DNA from: an uncultured Bacillota bacterium
Lineage (GTDB): Bacteria; Bacillota; Dethiobacteria; DTU022; UBA8154
Length of the DNA stretch: 62,569 bases
Assembly (NCBI GenBank): GCA_937973635.1
Contig: CALJJZ010000024.1
Span: forward strand, 1 to 62,569
Reading direction: 5' to 3'
Part shown: piece after piece, positions 1 through 7,917 of the stretch
How positions within the stretch are numbered: the first letter of the stretch is position 1
Layout of the letters: each line of letters begins with the position of its first letter
Made by a program: the position numbers and the translations under genes
Notes under the pieces: generated by a model
The model's input: only the letters and a program-made list of their open reading frames with translations
The model's database searches: none
Told to the model about the DNA's origin: nothing

Positions 1-102
1 ATTAAGTTATACCTGGAAAAAATTTTTTTAGACACCTTTTAAAATAATTTTAAGTAAATATTTTTCTTTGGTGAAAAAGGATTTTGTCGGGGGGACGGAA
101 AA

Positions 103-264
103 ATGAACCATTGTCCAGCTTGCCAAACTTTTACACTAAAATTCTCCGGTGAAGGAAGCGGGCAGAGAGTGCTGGACCATATCACCCTTTTAGGGGTGAT
201 AGACAAAAAGAGATTAGGCGCTTACAATATTTGGTACAGGGGCAGGAGACAGGAAGCAGCATAA
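103..264 (+). CDS. Possible small CxxC protein, 53 aa
   Basis: A short open frame begins at an ATG preceded by a G-rich stretch (GGGGGAC) that could act as a ribosome binding site. The product starts MNHCPACQ, so it has one CxxC pair near its N-terminus that could be half of a zinc knuckle, and ends in a basic tail. No family is recognised. It lies just upstream of pilC on the same strand and could be a leader gene or chance. Nothing else in its sequence shows function; confidence is low because of its length and lack of recognisable homology. Confidence 0.25.
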   Translation: MNHCPACQTFTLKFSGEGSGQRVLDHITLLGVIDKKRLGAYNIWYRGRRQEAA

Positions 265-279
265 ACGAATCTGTCTCCT
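244..279. repeat. 9-bp inverted repeat upstream of pilC
   Basis: AGGAGACAG at 244-252 is answered by its exact reverse complement CTGTCTCCT at 271-279, with an 18-nt loop. There is no T-run behind the right arm, so an intrinsic terminator is unlikely. It sits 43 nt before the pilC start and could be a leader hairpin or a protein site; the sequence does not decide. Confidence 0.4.
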
Positions 280-322
280 CTCTCCTACATACCTGAATAA
301 CCACACGGGAAGGACAGAACCT

Positions 323-1521
323 ATGCCTCTTTACGCGTACCAGGTGCTGGACCGGGTGGGCCGGCCCTCCAAGGGCAAGCTGGAAGCGGAGAACGAACTG
401 GAGGCGGCGACCAAGTTGAAGCGCATCGGCTACACCACGCTGGAGCTGCAGGAAGTGAAGCATTCGGCCTTTGCCACGACCTTTGAACTGAAGCGCAAGG
501 TGGGCATCGGCGAGCTGAGCCTCTTCAGCTGGCTTCCATGCTGCGCTCGGGCATCCCGCTGACGCGCTGCCTGCACGCCCTCAGCAAACAGGCAGCCAAC
601 CCCACCCTGGGCAAGGCCATCTACGAAATAGCGCTCAACGTGGAGAGCGGCATCAGCTTTTCCGAGTCGCTGGCCGCCTACCAGGAGATCTTCAACAAGC
701 TCTACATTGACATGATACGCGCCGGCGAGCTGGGGGACGCCATGGAAGAGGTGCTGCTGCGCCTGGCGCAACAGCTCGACAGCGAAAAGGAACTGCGCGA
801 CAGCATCAAGTCGGCCATGTTTTACCCCGTGGTGGTGCTGGCCTTTGCCACCGTGGTGATGCTGGCCATGTTCTTCTTCATCGTGCCCGTGTTCGTGGGC
901 ATGTTCCCGCCGGGGACGGAACTGCCGCTGCTAACACGTATGATCGTGGCCTTGAGCGACTCGCTGCGCACTTACTGGTACCTCTACTTTGCAGGGGCGA
1001 TCATCTTCGTTGTCGGGCTGCGCGCTTACCTGGGCGGCAAGACGGGCCGGGACCAGTGGGACAGGCTGCGCTTCCGCCTGCCCATTTTCGGGGAGCTGGT
1101 GCGCAAGGCCACCATTGCTAGGTTTGCCCGCACCCTCTCCACGCTGCTGGGAGGGGGCATCCCCATCCTGCAGGCGCTGGAGACGGCGGGGCCGGCCTCG
1201 GGCAGCAACCAGGTGACAGAAGCGGTGCGCGTGGCGGGACTGCGTATCCAGGAAGGCCAGGGCATCGCCGAGCCCCTGCGGCAGAGCAGGCTCTTTCCCG
1301 CCATGGTTACGCTGATGATCGGCGTGGGCGAGGAGACGGGCGACCTGCCGGGCTTGCTGAGCAGGGTGGCGGAGTTTTTCGAGCAGGAAGTAAGGACCAT
1401 GACCAAGGGGCTTACCAGCATCATCGAGCCGCTGATGATGATCGTGGTAGGCGGTATGGTGGGCGTGATGGTCATCTCTCTTTACCTGCCCATCTTCACG
1501 GTGATCACGCAGATCAGGTAG
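323..1521 (+). pseudogene. pilC: Type IV pilus inner-membrane platform protein PilC, frameshifted
   Basis: PilC/GspF is the polytopic inner-membrane platform on which the assembly ATPase acts. The first 69 codons (MPLYAYQVLDR to IGELSLFS) and a long second frame from 538 (MLRSGIPLTRCLHAL onward) are clearly halves of one PilC of about 400 residues, with both GspF repeats and the usual hydrophobic segments around residues 170, 220 and 380. The frames do not join: at about 527-531 the usual linker after LFS (commonly RQLA) is missing, and AGCTG there fits a deletion of about 7 bp between short AGC repeats. Read from 323 the protein stops at 562. The 3' part could be translated only by internal initiation at 538. 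The downstream sigma gene abuts the stop. Family assignment is certain; loss of function is inferred from the frame break. Confidence 0.85.
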
Positions 1522-1530
1522 GTGAAAGCT

Positions 1531-2223
1531 ATGGCCGGGAACGGGCTGGAAGAGGCTTACGCCGCGTACCGGGCGCGGGGCGGCGAGGCGGAACTGGGCC
1601 GCGTCATGGAGGCGGGGCGGCGCCTGGTCATCTATTACGTAAAGCTCTTCTCCGCGGGGAGCCTGGACGATGACCTGCTGCAGGCGGGCTACGAGGGCCT
1701 GCTCAAGGCGGTAAAACGCTATGACGCAGCGGCGGGGGCGGGGTTTGTCACCTACGCTAGCCACTGCATCATGGGGGAGATTCGCCACTACATACGCAAG
1801 GAAAACACTTATTATAAGCCGGGCTGCGTGGCGGAGCTGCAGGGCAAAGTGGAACGGCTGACGCAGGAGCGGCTCAAGAGTACGGGCGAACTGCCGCAAA
1901 TCGGCGAGCTGGCGCGGTCATTGAACGTGCGCGAGGAAAGCGTGCAGGCGGTAATGCGGGCGGGCCTCGTACCCCTGGAGAAGGGGGAGATCCGCAGCCT
2001 CAAATACGAAAGCTTCAAGCTGCCGATCGAGGATAAGATTTTGCTGCAGCAGGCGCTGCAGCGGCTGGGGGAACTGCAGCGCAGGGTGATCGGCCTGCTT
2101 TTTTTCCGCGGGCTGACGCAAGAGCAGGCGGCGCAGCAGCTGGGCATCAACCAGCGCAAGGTTTCGCGGGAGTTGCACAAGGGACTGGAGCAGATGGCTG
2201 ATTATATGGATAAGGAAAGGTAA
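1531..2223 (+). CDS. Sigma-70 family sigma factor (group 3 type) inside the pilus operon
   Basis: An alternative RNA polymerase sigma factor of about 230 residues. Region 2 is recognisable near residues 47-90 (DLLQAGYEGLLKAVKRYD, then TYASHCIMGEIRHYIRK, as in SigB/SigF/SigG-type factors). Region 3 follows (ELPQIGELARSLNV) and region 4 ends the protein with a helix-turn-helix (LTQEQAAQQLGINQRKVSRE). I prefer ATG 1531, preceded by AGGTG at good spacing; GTG 1522 in the same frame abuts the pilC stop. It stands between pilC and pilM on the same strand, so it was presumably co-transcribed with them. Unlike most of its neighbours it has an uninterrupted frame. No anti-sigma or anti-anti-sigma partner is visible nearby. 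Which promoters it serves cannot be told from the sequence. Confidence 0.88.
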   Translation: MAGNGLEEAYAAYRARGGEAELGRVMEAGRRLVIYYVKLFSAGSLDDDLLQAGYEGLLKAVKRYDAAAGAGFVTYASHCIMGEIRHYIRKENTYYKPGCVAELQGKVERLTQERLKSTGELPQIGELARSLNVREESVQAVMRAGLVPLEKGEIRSLKYESFKLPIEDKILLQQALQRLGELQRRVIGLLFFRGLTQEQAAQQLGINQRKVSRELHKGLEQMADYMDKER

Positions 2224-2247
2224 AGGGAGGGAGGTGCGGGCGTAGCT

Positions 2248-3286
2248 TTGTTCGGTAAGGCCGGCGTGGTGGGCCTGGAGCTGGAAACGGGGGTAATCCG
2301 GGCGGTGCAGCTCAAGGGAAAGGCCCACAGAGCAAAACTGGTAGCCGCCGGGATGGTAGAGATCCCGGAAGAAGCAGTGGTTGACGGCACAGTAATAGAC
2401 GCGGGTGCAGTGGGCGAGGCGCTGCTCAAACTGTGGACGGAGGCGGGCTTCGGCAGCCGGGAAGTGGTGCTGGGTACATTTAACCAGGGAGTGATTACGC
2501 GCCTGATTAAGTTCCCCAGGGTGCCGGAAAGCAAGCTGGGGCAGGCGATCCGCTTCGGCGCCCAGGAATATTTTCCCATTCCCCTCTCCCAGATGGTGCT
2601 GGATTTCGCCGTGGTAGGAGAAACAGAGGGGGGAAAACGGGCCGGAGCTGGAGGTGCTGCTGGTAGCAGCGCGCACGGAGGAGCTGGAGAAAAGCCTGGC
2701 GGCGCTGCAGCAGGCTAGGCTCAAACCGCTGGCTATTGACGCTTCGCCGCTGGCGCTGCTGCGCGTGCCCACAGAGGCTACGGCGGCGGGCACGGTGGCG
2801 CTGGTGGATATCTCCAACGGCATCAGCAGCCTGACCATGGTGGTAAACGGAATGCCGCGCTTCACGCGCGTGATTCCCGTATCGCTGAAGCAGTACGCCG
2901 GGCGGCTGGGTCTGGCCTTGCAGGAGGCTCCCCTGGCGGCGGCGCCGGAAGAGGCGGATGATATTGCCGCAACGCTGAGCGGCGGCGATACAGCCGACGC
3001 CTTCGCCAGCTGGGCACTGGGCGCGGCGGAGGAGATCCGTTCCACGCTTAATTATTTTATGAAACTGGACAACTGGCCGGAGCTGGCCACGCTGGTGCTC
3101 TCGGGCAGCGGCGCACGCATACAACTGCTGCCGCAGCTTTTGCAAAACGAACTAGGTGTGGCGGTGGAGGTGCTGCAGCCCCTGGCCAGCCTGGCGGAAA
3201 CGGGCCGGCGGCAGCTGGACCGGCTGCTGAAGCAGCCTGACTTTGGCGTAAGCACGGGGCTGGCGCTGCGCGGATTGGAAGACTGA
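2248..3286 (+). pseudogene. pilM: Pilus assembly protein PilM (actin-like), frameshifted in a G run
   Basis: PilM is a cytoplasmic actin-fold ATP-binding protein that docks on the N-terminal tail of PilN. The first frame (from TTG 2248, FGKAGVVGLELETGVIRA) and a second frame reaching 3286 (LLVAARTEELEKSLAALQQ, later ALVDISNGISSLTM and VLSGSGARIQLLPQLL) are consecutive parts of one protein of about 345 residues. They are separated at a run of six Gs (2628-2633). Removing one G gives the continuous reading ETEGENGPELEVLLVAA, so a single-base insertion is the simplest explanation. GGAGGTG lies upstream of the TTG with a rather long 11-nt gap. The stop is 2 nt before the pilN start. The gene is broken as written; slippage or a sequencing error could formally restore it. 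Confidence 0.85.
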
Positions 3287-3288
3287 TC

Positions 3289-3887
3289 ATGGTCAAAATC
3301 AACTTGCTTGCCGCTTCCATGCTGTGGCAGCGCAAAAGGCGTCGGGCGCAGCTGCGCTATTTAATTTTTCCAGCTTAATAATTGTCCTGCTGGCGGCGGG
3401 GTTTGCATTTTTAACCCTGCAGACCGGGGAGACGGCAAGCAGTCTGGCCGCCGTGCAAGCGCAGCGGGCCACCGTGGAGGCACAGATTGTGAACTACGAG
3501 GTGCACAGAGAGCTGCAGGGCCGGGTGAACAGGCAAATGGAGATGCTGACCCAGGCCATAGGGGCACCTCCCGCCTGGGTGGAGGTGCTGGAGCAGGTGG
3601 GCGAGCTGATCCCGCCCAACGTCTGGCTGACAGATATGCTGCTAATCGCGGGGAAAGATATTAACGAGACAGGGCAGCTGACGCTGCGCGGCCTCACCTA
3701 CGACCACCCCTCCACGGCGCGCTGGATCAGCGCTATGCGGGAAGTGGAAGGAATTACGGAGGTACAGGCGATCTTTTCCGCCCCGGAAAGGGCGCAGGAA
3801 GAAGAACTGGTGCGTTTCGAGCTGCGCGCCGCACTGCCGGCGGGAGCGGAGTACGACCCCACGAAGACGAGGGGTGAGGGACAATGA
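3289..3887 (+). pseudogene. pilN: Pilus assembly protein PilN, frameshifted in a T run
   Basis: PilN is a bitopic inner-membrane protein whose cytoplasmic N-terminal motif binds PilM. The start at ATG 3289 gives MVKINLL, the classic PilN tail, then a basic stretch (RKRRRAQLRYLIF). That frame stops within the membrane segment. The rest (FSSLIIVLLAAGFAFLTLQ, then a periplasmic domain with PPNVWLTDMLL) is in another frame. Adding one T to the T5 run at 3365-3369 joins them cleanly, so a 1-nt deletion is inferred. A second in-frame ATG at 3324 could give a product without the PilM-binding tail. The end overlaps the pilO start by 4 nt. Confidence 0.85.
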
Positions 3888-4309
3888 GCAGCAAACAGGG
3901 AATTAGCAAAACACTTATCTTCATTACAGTCCTGATCTGCGTCGCCCTGCTAATGTTGGCGCTGCTGGAGCAGCTTTTACCCGGGGAGGCAAAGGAAGAG
4001 CAGCTGATCCTAGATCTGCAATCGGGGGCGGACCTCTCGGCGCTGCACTTCACCGTGATACGTTTCGGCGAGCGGGCGGCAAACGGTGGGTATTATACGC
4101 TGCCGCTCAACTTAAGCTTTAAGGGGCGTTTCCACGGTTTGCTCACTCTGCTGGAATACATGCTGGCCTACAAACGGGCGCTGCGGCTGGAGGAGATCCG
4201 CATCGCCGCCGCACAGCAGGCGGCAGCGGAAGAGGAAGAGGCGCAGCAAGAAACGGGACCGCTATTGCATGTGCAAATAAAAGCCAGTGCGTTTTACAAC
4301 GCCGAGTGA
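3884..4309 (+). CDS. pilO: PilO-like pilus assembly protein, short
   Basis: Open frame of 141 residues in the PilO position. It has an N-terminal membrane segment at about residues 10-30 and a C-terminal ferredoxin-like region with GGYYTLPLNLSFKGRF, typical of PilO/GspM-type proteins that pair with PilN in the periplasm. Family members usually run to about 180-210 residues with a longer coiled coil after the membrane segment. Here the membrane helix is followed almost directly by the globular part, so an in-frame deletion of the coiled coil is possible given the damage around it. The start ATG overlaps the pilN stop. Confidence 0.7.
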   Translation: MSSKQGISKTLIFITVLICVALLMLALLEQLLPGEAKEEQLILDLQSGADLSALHFTVIRFGERAANGGYYTLPLNLSFKGRFHGLLTLLEYMLAYKRALRLEEIRIAAAQQAAAEEEEAQQETGPLLHVQIKASAFYNAE

Positions 4310-4318
4310 GGGATAGAT

Positions 4319-5107
4319 ATGCAAAGGAGCACGGGCTTTAAAATACTGGTGCTAATATGCATGCTGATCTTTACGGCAGCATCTTTTGGCTGCGGCGGCA
4401 AAGCGCCGCAGGGAGTGCCGCCGGAGCAGGCAAAGGCAGTGCAATCAGCCCCGTCGCTGGAACAGGGCAAAGCGGCGCCGGAGCCGGCAGAGGCCAGGGA
4501 ACGGCGGTAGCCGCAGCGGGACCCCTTTGCCGCGGCGGAAGAGGCAGCGCCGGGGGAGGATGCACCGCCCGTTCCGGCGCAAACCAGGGCCGAGTTGCCG
4601 CAGCCGGGCAGGGACCCTTCCCGGCCGGCAGAGATCGCATCCCGGGAAAAGGATGACGTGGAACTGGAGCTGCAGGGCCGGGACCCCTTCAAGCCAGGCC
4701 CCAAGGATCCACTGCCCGAGGTGCGGCCTGAACTGCCAACGCAGCCGGGGCCCGAGCCTCCCCCAACTGCGGAAGAGCCGCTACCGCAGCAACCACCGCT
4801 GATCACGCCACAGCCGCCGGATCCGCCGCAAACGGGAGATACGGGGCCGGCGGGACAGGTTATTGTCAAGCTCACTGCCCTGGATCGCTGCTGGCTAGAG
4901 GTGTTCGTGGACGGCGAGCACCGGCTGCGCACCAACGTGCCGCGGGACGAGACGCTTGTTTACACAGGCAAGGAGATCCGGCTGGAGCAGGTGGGCCGGG
5001 AGTGGGCGCTGCTTTTGACGCTGGGCGGGCAAAACCTGGGCCTGTTGCAGGACCTGGTACCATCCCTGGGGAAAGGGCCCCTCAGCTACGATTTTGAGGG
5101 GACGCGC
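4319..5107 (+). pseudogene. Pilus-associated lipoprotein (PilP position), premature stop
   Basis: The ATG at 4319 opens a lipoprotein signal peptide with lipobox TAASFGC. An in-frame TAG at 4508-4510 ends the frame after 63 codons, yet the same frame continues with protein-like sequence: a proline- and glutamate-rich linker containing two RDPF boxes (PilP proteins carry a similar N-P-F type box), then a beta-rich domain around 4850-5100 (VIVKLTALDRCWLEVFVDGE) that resembles the C-terminal domain of RodZ-like proteins (DUF4115). A single base change, for example CAG to TAG, explains the break. There is no stop codon between this gene and the PilB-like sequence after it, so the 3' boundary given here is a guess. 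In the pilus machine this would be the periplasmic lipoprotein partner of PilN/PilO; that role is inferred from position. Confidence 0.65.
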
Positions 5108-6045
5108 GTGCGCGTCAACCTGGGACAGCGTTATCAGGGCGACGGGCTGGCCCAGCATTTGGGCAGAATGCTGGTAACGGAAGGGGTCATCAGCGAAGAA
5201 CAGCTGAGTATGGCGCTGCAAAGCCGGGAGATAAAAAAAGGGAGAAAAGGACCTGCTGGGCAAGGTACTGGTGAATAAGGGCTTTTGTGCGGAGGCGGAT
5301 ATTGCCCGGGTCATGGCCAGGCGTGACGGCGTGCCCTTTATCTCTCTGGAAAATTACACAGTGAACGCCGTAGCTACAGCCACCATATCTGCAGACACAG
5401 CTAGGCGCTATGAGGCCTTCCCCATCGACTTTGAAAACGACAAGCTGGTGGTAGCCATGCGCCAGCCCTCGGACCTGCTGGCGCTGGACGACCTGCGCAT
5501 TATTTCCGGCTTCAAGATCAAGCCCGTAATGGTTACAGACAGCGAGCTGGAGGCGGCAATCAAGAATTATGCCCAGTCCAGCGTGGGCGTAGAACACAGC
5601 GCAGGCGAGGAAGAGTCAGGTGTGGAGGACGAGGCCGCAGGCGAGATCCGCGTTGCAGAAGAAAAGCCGGCAGTACAGCTGGCCAACGTGATCGTGGCCG
5701 GGCGGTAAACTCAAAAGCCAGCGACGTGCATATCGAGGTTTATGAAAAGACGCTGCGCGTGCGTTTCCGCATTGACGGCGTGCTGCACGGCATCATGACG
5801 CCGCCGCGGCAGGTTCACGCCCCCTCGTCTCCCGTTTCAAGATCATGGCCAACATGAACATCGCCGAGCGGCGCATCCCCCAGGACGGCCGTATGACGGT
5901 AAAGATCGAGGGCAAGGTTATTGACGTGCGCGTAGCCAGCCTACCGGGCAGTTTTGGGGAACGGCTGACGCTGCGCCAGGATGGCCTGCAAAAGGTGCAG
6001 CTGGGCCTCACCTCCTTAGAAGAAATATTAAGGGTGATCGTATGA
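5108..6045 (+). pseudogene. pilB: Pilus extension ATPase PilB remnant, frameshifted and lacking the ATPase core
   Basis: PilB powers pilin polymerisation. The N-terminal MshEN-type domain is recognisable (LGRMLVTEGVISEEQLSMAL, then LLGKVLVNKGFCAEADIARV), as is the next region ([38 protein letters not shown]) and the last residues (LRQDGLQKVQLGLTSLEEIL). Three indels break it: an extra A in the A7 run at 5233-5239, a missing C near 5698, and a missing C in the C5 run at 5820-5824. The text then jumps at about 5962-5970 from GSFGER, which precedes the nucleotide-binding domain, to the extreme C-terminus. Walker A, the Asp box, Walker B and the His box, normally some 230-260 residues, are absent. 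GTG 5108 behind GAGGGG is a plausible start. The end overlaps pilT by 4 nt. It cannot make an active ATPase. Confidence 0.85.
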
Positions 6046-7118
6046 GCAATGCTGACATGCTTCCGGAAACCTTAAAGAAGATCCTTTATCAGGCAGTGGA
6101 GATGAAAGCCTCAGATATCCACCTGACGGCGGGGCTACCGCCCATAGTGCGGGTATATGGGGAACTGGTGAGGCTGGATTATAAGGAGCTAACTTCCGCG
6201 GATATCGAAGCCATGGTTTTCCCCCTTTTGGACAAATACCAGAAAGACCTCTTCCGCAGGGAATGGGAGCTGGACTTTTCCTGTTCCGTGGCCGGACTCA
6301 GCCGTTTCCGGGGCAGTATGATGAAACAGCGGGGCTTCACAGACGTGGCCCTGCGCACAGTGCCCTACGAAATACCCCAGATTGAGCAGCTGGGGCTACC
6401 GGCAGCAGTGCACGAGCTTTCGCGGCTGCCGCGGGGATTGGTGCTGGTGACGGGCCCTACGGGCAGCGGCAAGTCCACGACGCTGGCTTCCATGATCGAC
6501 CGCATCAACCAGGAACGGTGCGTAAACATAGTGACACTGGAACACCCCATTGAATTCCTGCACAGTCATAAGCGGTCCATCGTACGACAGCGGGAAGTAG
6601 GCAGCGACACCCATTCTTTTGCCGAGGCGCTGCGGCATATGCTGCGCCACGACCCGGACGTGATCCTTATCGGGGAGATGCGCGACCAGGAAAGCGTAGC
6701 CATCGCCCTGACGGCGGCAGAAACAGGACACCTTGTCTTCTCCACATTGCACACACAGACGGCGCCGCTGGCTGTGCACCGTATCATCGACGTCTTTCCC
6801 GACGCCCTGCGTAATCAGATCCGCCTGCAGCTAGCAGACACGCTTAAAGGGATTCTGGCGCAGCAGATCCTGCCCAGGGCCGACGGCAAGGGGCGCGTGG
6901 CGGCAGTGGAAGTGCTGCTCAACACAGCAGCGGTAAGCAATATGATCCGCGAAGGCAAGGAGCACCAGCTCTATACAGCCATGCAGACGGGCAGGCAGGC
7001 AGGGATGCAGACCATGGACTTTGCCCTGGCCGACCTGTGCCTGCGCGGCCTGATTACCCGGGAAACAGCCTTTTCACGCTGCGTGGACAGGCGAGAACTG
7101 GAAAGGATGCTGCACTAG
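6042..7118 (+). CDS. pilT: Twitching motility / pilus retraction ATPase PilT
   Basis: Hexameric cytoplasmic ATPase that depolymerises type IV pili. The 358-residue length is normal. Visible are the N-terminal PAS-like domain (SDIHLTAGLPPIVRVYG), Walker A GPTGSGKST at residues 138-146, the Asp-box region, Walker B (DPDVILIGEMRD) and the His box (AETGHLVFSTLHT). The C-terminal AIRNLIRE-type helix is replaced here by NMIREGKEHQL. The ATG overlaps the pilB stop (ATGA), so translation was coupled to a gene that is now dead. The frame is fully open. Retraction without an extension ATPase has no obvious use, so PilT is either a survivor of recent decay or works with a second pilus system outside the window. 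Confidence 0.93.
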   Translation: MSNADMLPETLKKILYQAVEMKASDIHLTAGLPPIVRVYGELVRLDYKELTSADIEAMVFPLLDKYQKDLFRREWELDFSCSVAGLSRFRGSMMKQRGFTDVALRTVPYEIPQIEQLGLPAAVHELSRLPRGLVLVTGPTGSGKSTTLASMIDRINQERCVNIVTLEHPIEFLHSHKRSIVRQREVGSDTHSFAEALRHMLRHDPDVILIGEMRDQESVAIALTAAETGHLVFSTLHTQTAPLAVHRIIDVFPDALRNQIRLQLADTLKGILAQQILPRADGKGRVAAVEVLLNTAAVSNMIREGKEHQLYTAMQTGRQAGMQTMDFALADLCLRGLITRETAFSRCVDRRELERMLH

Positions 7119-7122
7119 GCCT

Positions 7123-7860
7123 ATGCTTGTTCTAGCTGTTTTTGTGTTGGGCCTTTTGCTGGGATCATTCCTTAATGTGTGCATCTACCGCCTGCACCGG
7201 GGAGAGTCTTTAATTACCCCTCCCTCCCGCTGCCCCGCCTGCGGGCGGCGCCTGAGGGCGGGGGAATTGATCCCCGTCGTGAGCTACCTGCTGCAGGGGC
7301 GGCGCTGCCGTGGTTGCAGCACACCCATCCACTGGCGCTATCCTCTGGTGGAGCTGCTTACGGGCTTGCTCTACGTGGCGCTCTATCTCTACTATCCCGG
7401 TGTGGATTTTTTCTTACAGGCGTTTTTATACAGCGTGCTGCTGGTGATCGCCTTCATTGACCTGGAGCATCAGATCATCCCCAACCGCCTGGTGCTACTG
7501 CTGGGTGCCTTTGCGCTGCTGGTACAATTACTGCGCCCCGCCCTGCCCTGGGGCAGCGCCCTGTGGGGTGTGCTGGCAGGGGGAGGCTTTTTGTTTTTAC
7601 TGGCCGTGGTAAGCCGCGGCGGTATGGGCGGCGGCGATGTGAAGCTGATGGCGGCGCTTGGCTTCTGGTATGGATGGCAGCTGACGCTGCTTTTGCTCTT
7701 TCTGGCCTTTTTGCTCGGCGGCCTGACAGGGATTATCCTTCTGGCCACGGGGCGGAAAAAGCGTAAGGACCCCGTCCCTTTTGGCCCCTTCCTAGTACTG
7801 GGCGCCTTCATAGCAGGATTGTGGGGAGAGCAAATACTGAGATGGTATCTTCGCTGGTAG
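7123..7860 (+). CDS. pilD: Prepilin peptidase / methyltransferase PilD
   Basis: Bifunctional A24 aspartic protease of the inner membrane that cleaves and N-methylates type IV prepilins. The 245-residue protein has the N-terminal GSFLNVCIYRLHRGESL signature and the zinc-type tetracysteine (CPACG and CRGCS, about residues 31-66) usual in the methyltransferase-competent form. Catalytic aspartates lie in AFIDLEHQIIPN and GGMGGGDVKLM, and there are about eight hydrophobic segments. It begins 4 nt after pilT and ends the cluster. The frame is intact. No type IV pilin gene, its expected substrate, is in the window. Confidence 0.93.
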   Translation: MLVLAVFVLGLLLGSFLNVCIYRLHRGESLITPPSRCPACGRRLRAGELIPVVSYLLQGRRCRGCSTPIHWRYPLVELLTGLLYVALYLYYPGVDFFLQAFLYSVLLVIAFIDLEHQIIPNRLVLLLGAFALLVQLLRPALPWGSALWGVLAGGGFLFLLAVVSRGGMGGGDVKLMAALGFWYGWQLTLLLLFLAFLLGGLTGIILLATGRKKRKDPVPFGPFLVLGAFIAGLWGEQILRWYLRW

Positions 7861-7917
7861 GAAGCAAAACTCCCTACATTTATTTACGCCCAGTTAAAGA
7901 AAAGATTTGGCAAAGCA

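Noticed and set aside
1-322. A c-di-GMP riboswitch upstream of the pilus operon
   Set aside because: Such riboswitches often precede pilus genes, but the conserved core and tetraloop receptor sequences are not visible here; only a simple 9-bp inverted repeat is.
931-1899. Long open frame (322 codons) on the minus strand across pilC and the sigma gene
   Set aside because: It is antisense to sequences with clear PilC and sigma-factor homology; its composition is that expected from reading GC-rich codons backwards, and it has no recognisable domain.
5231-5824. Programmed frameshifting in pilB
   Set aside because: Three separate shifts in both directions, plus loss of the catalytic core, fit decay and not a recoding signal.
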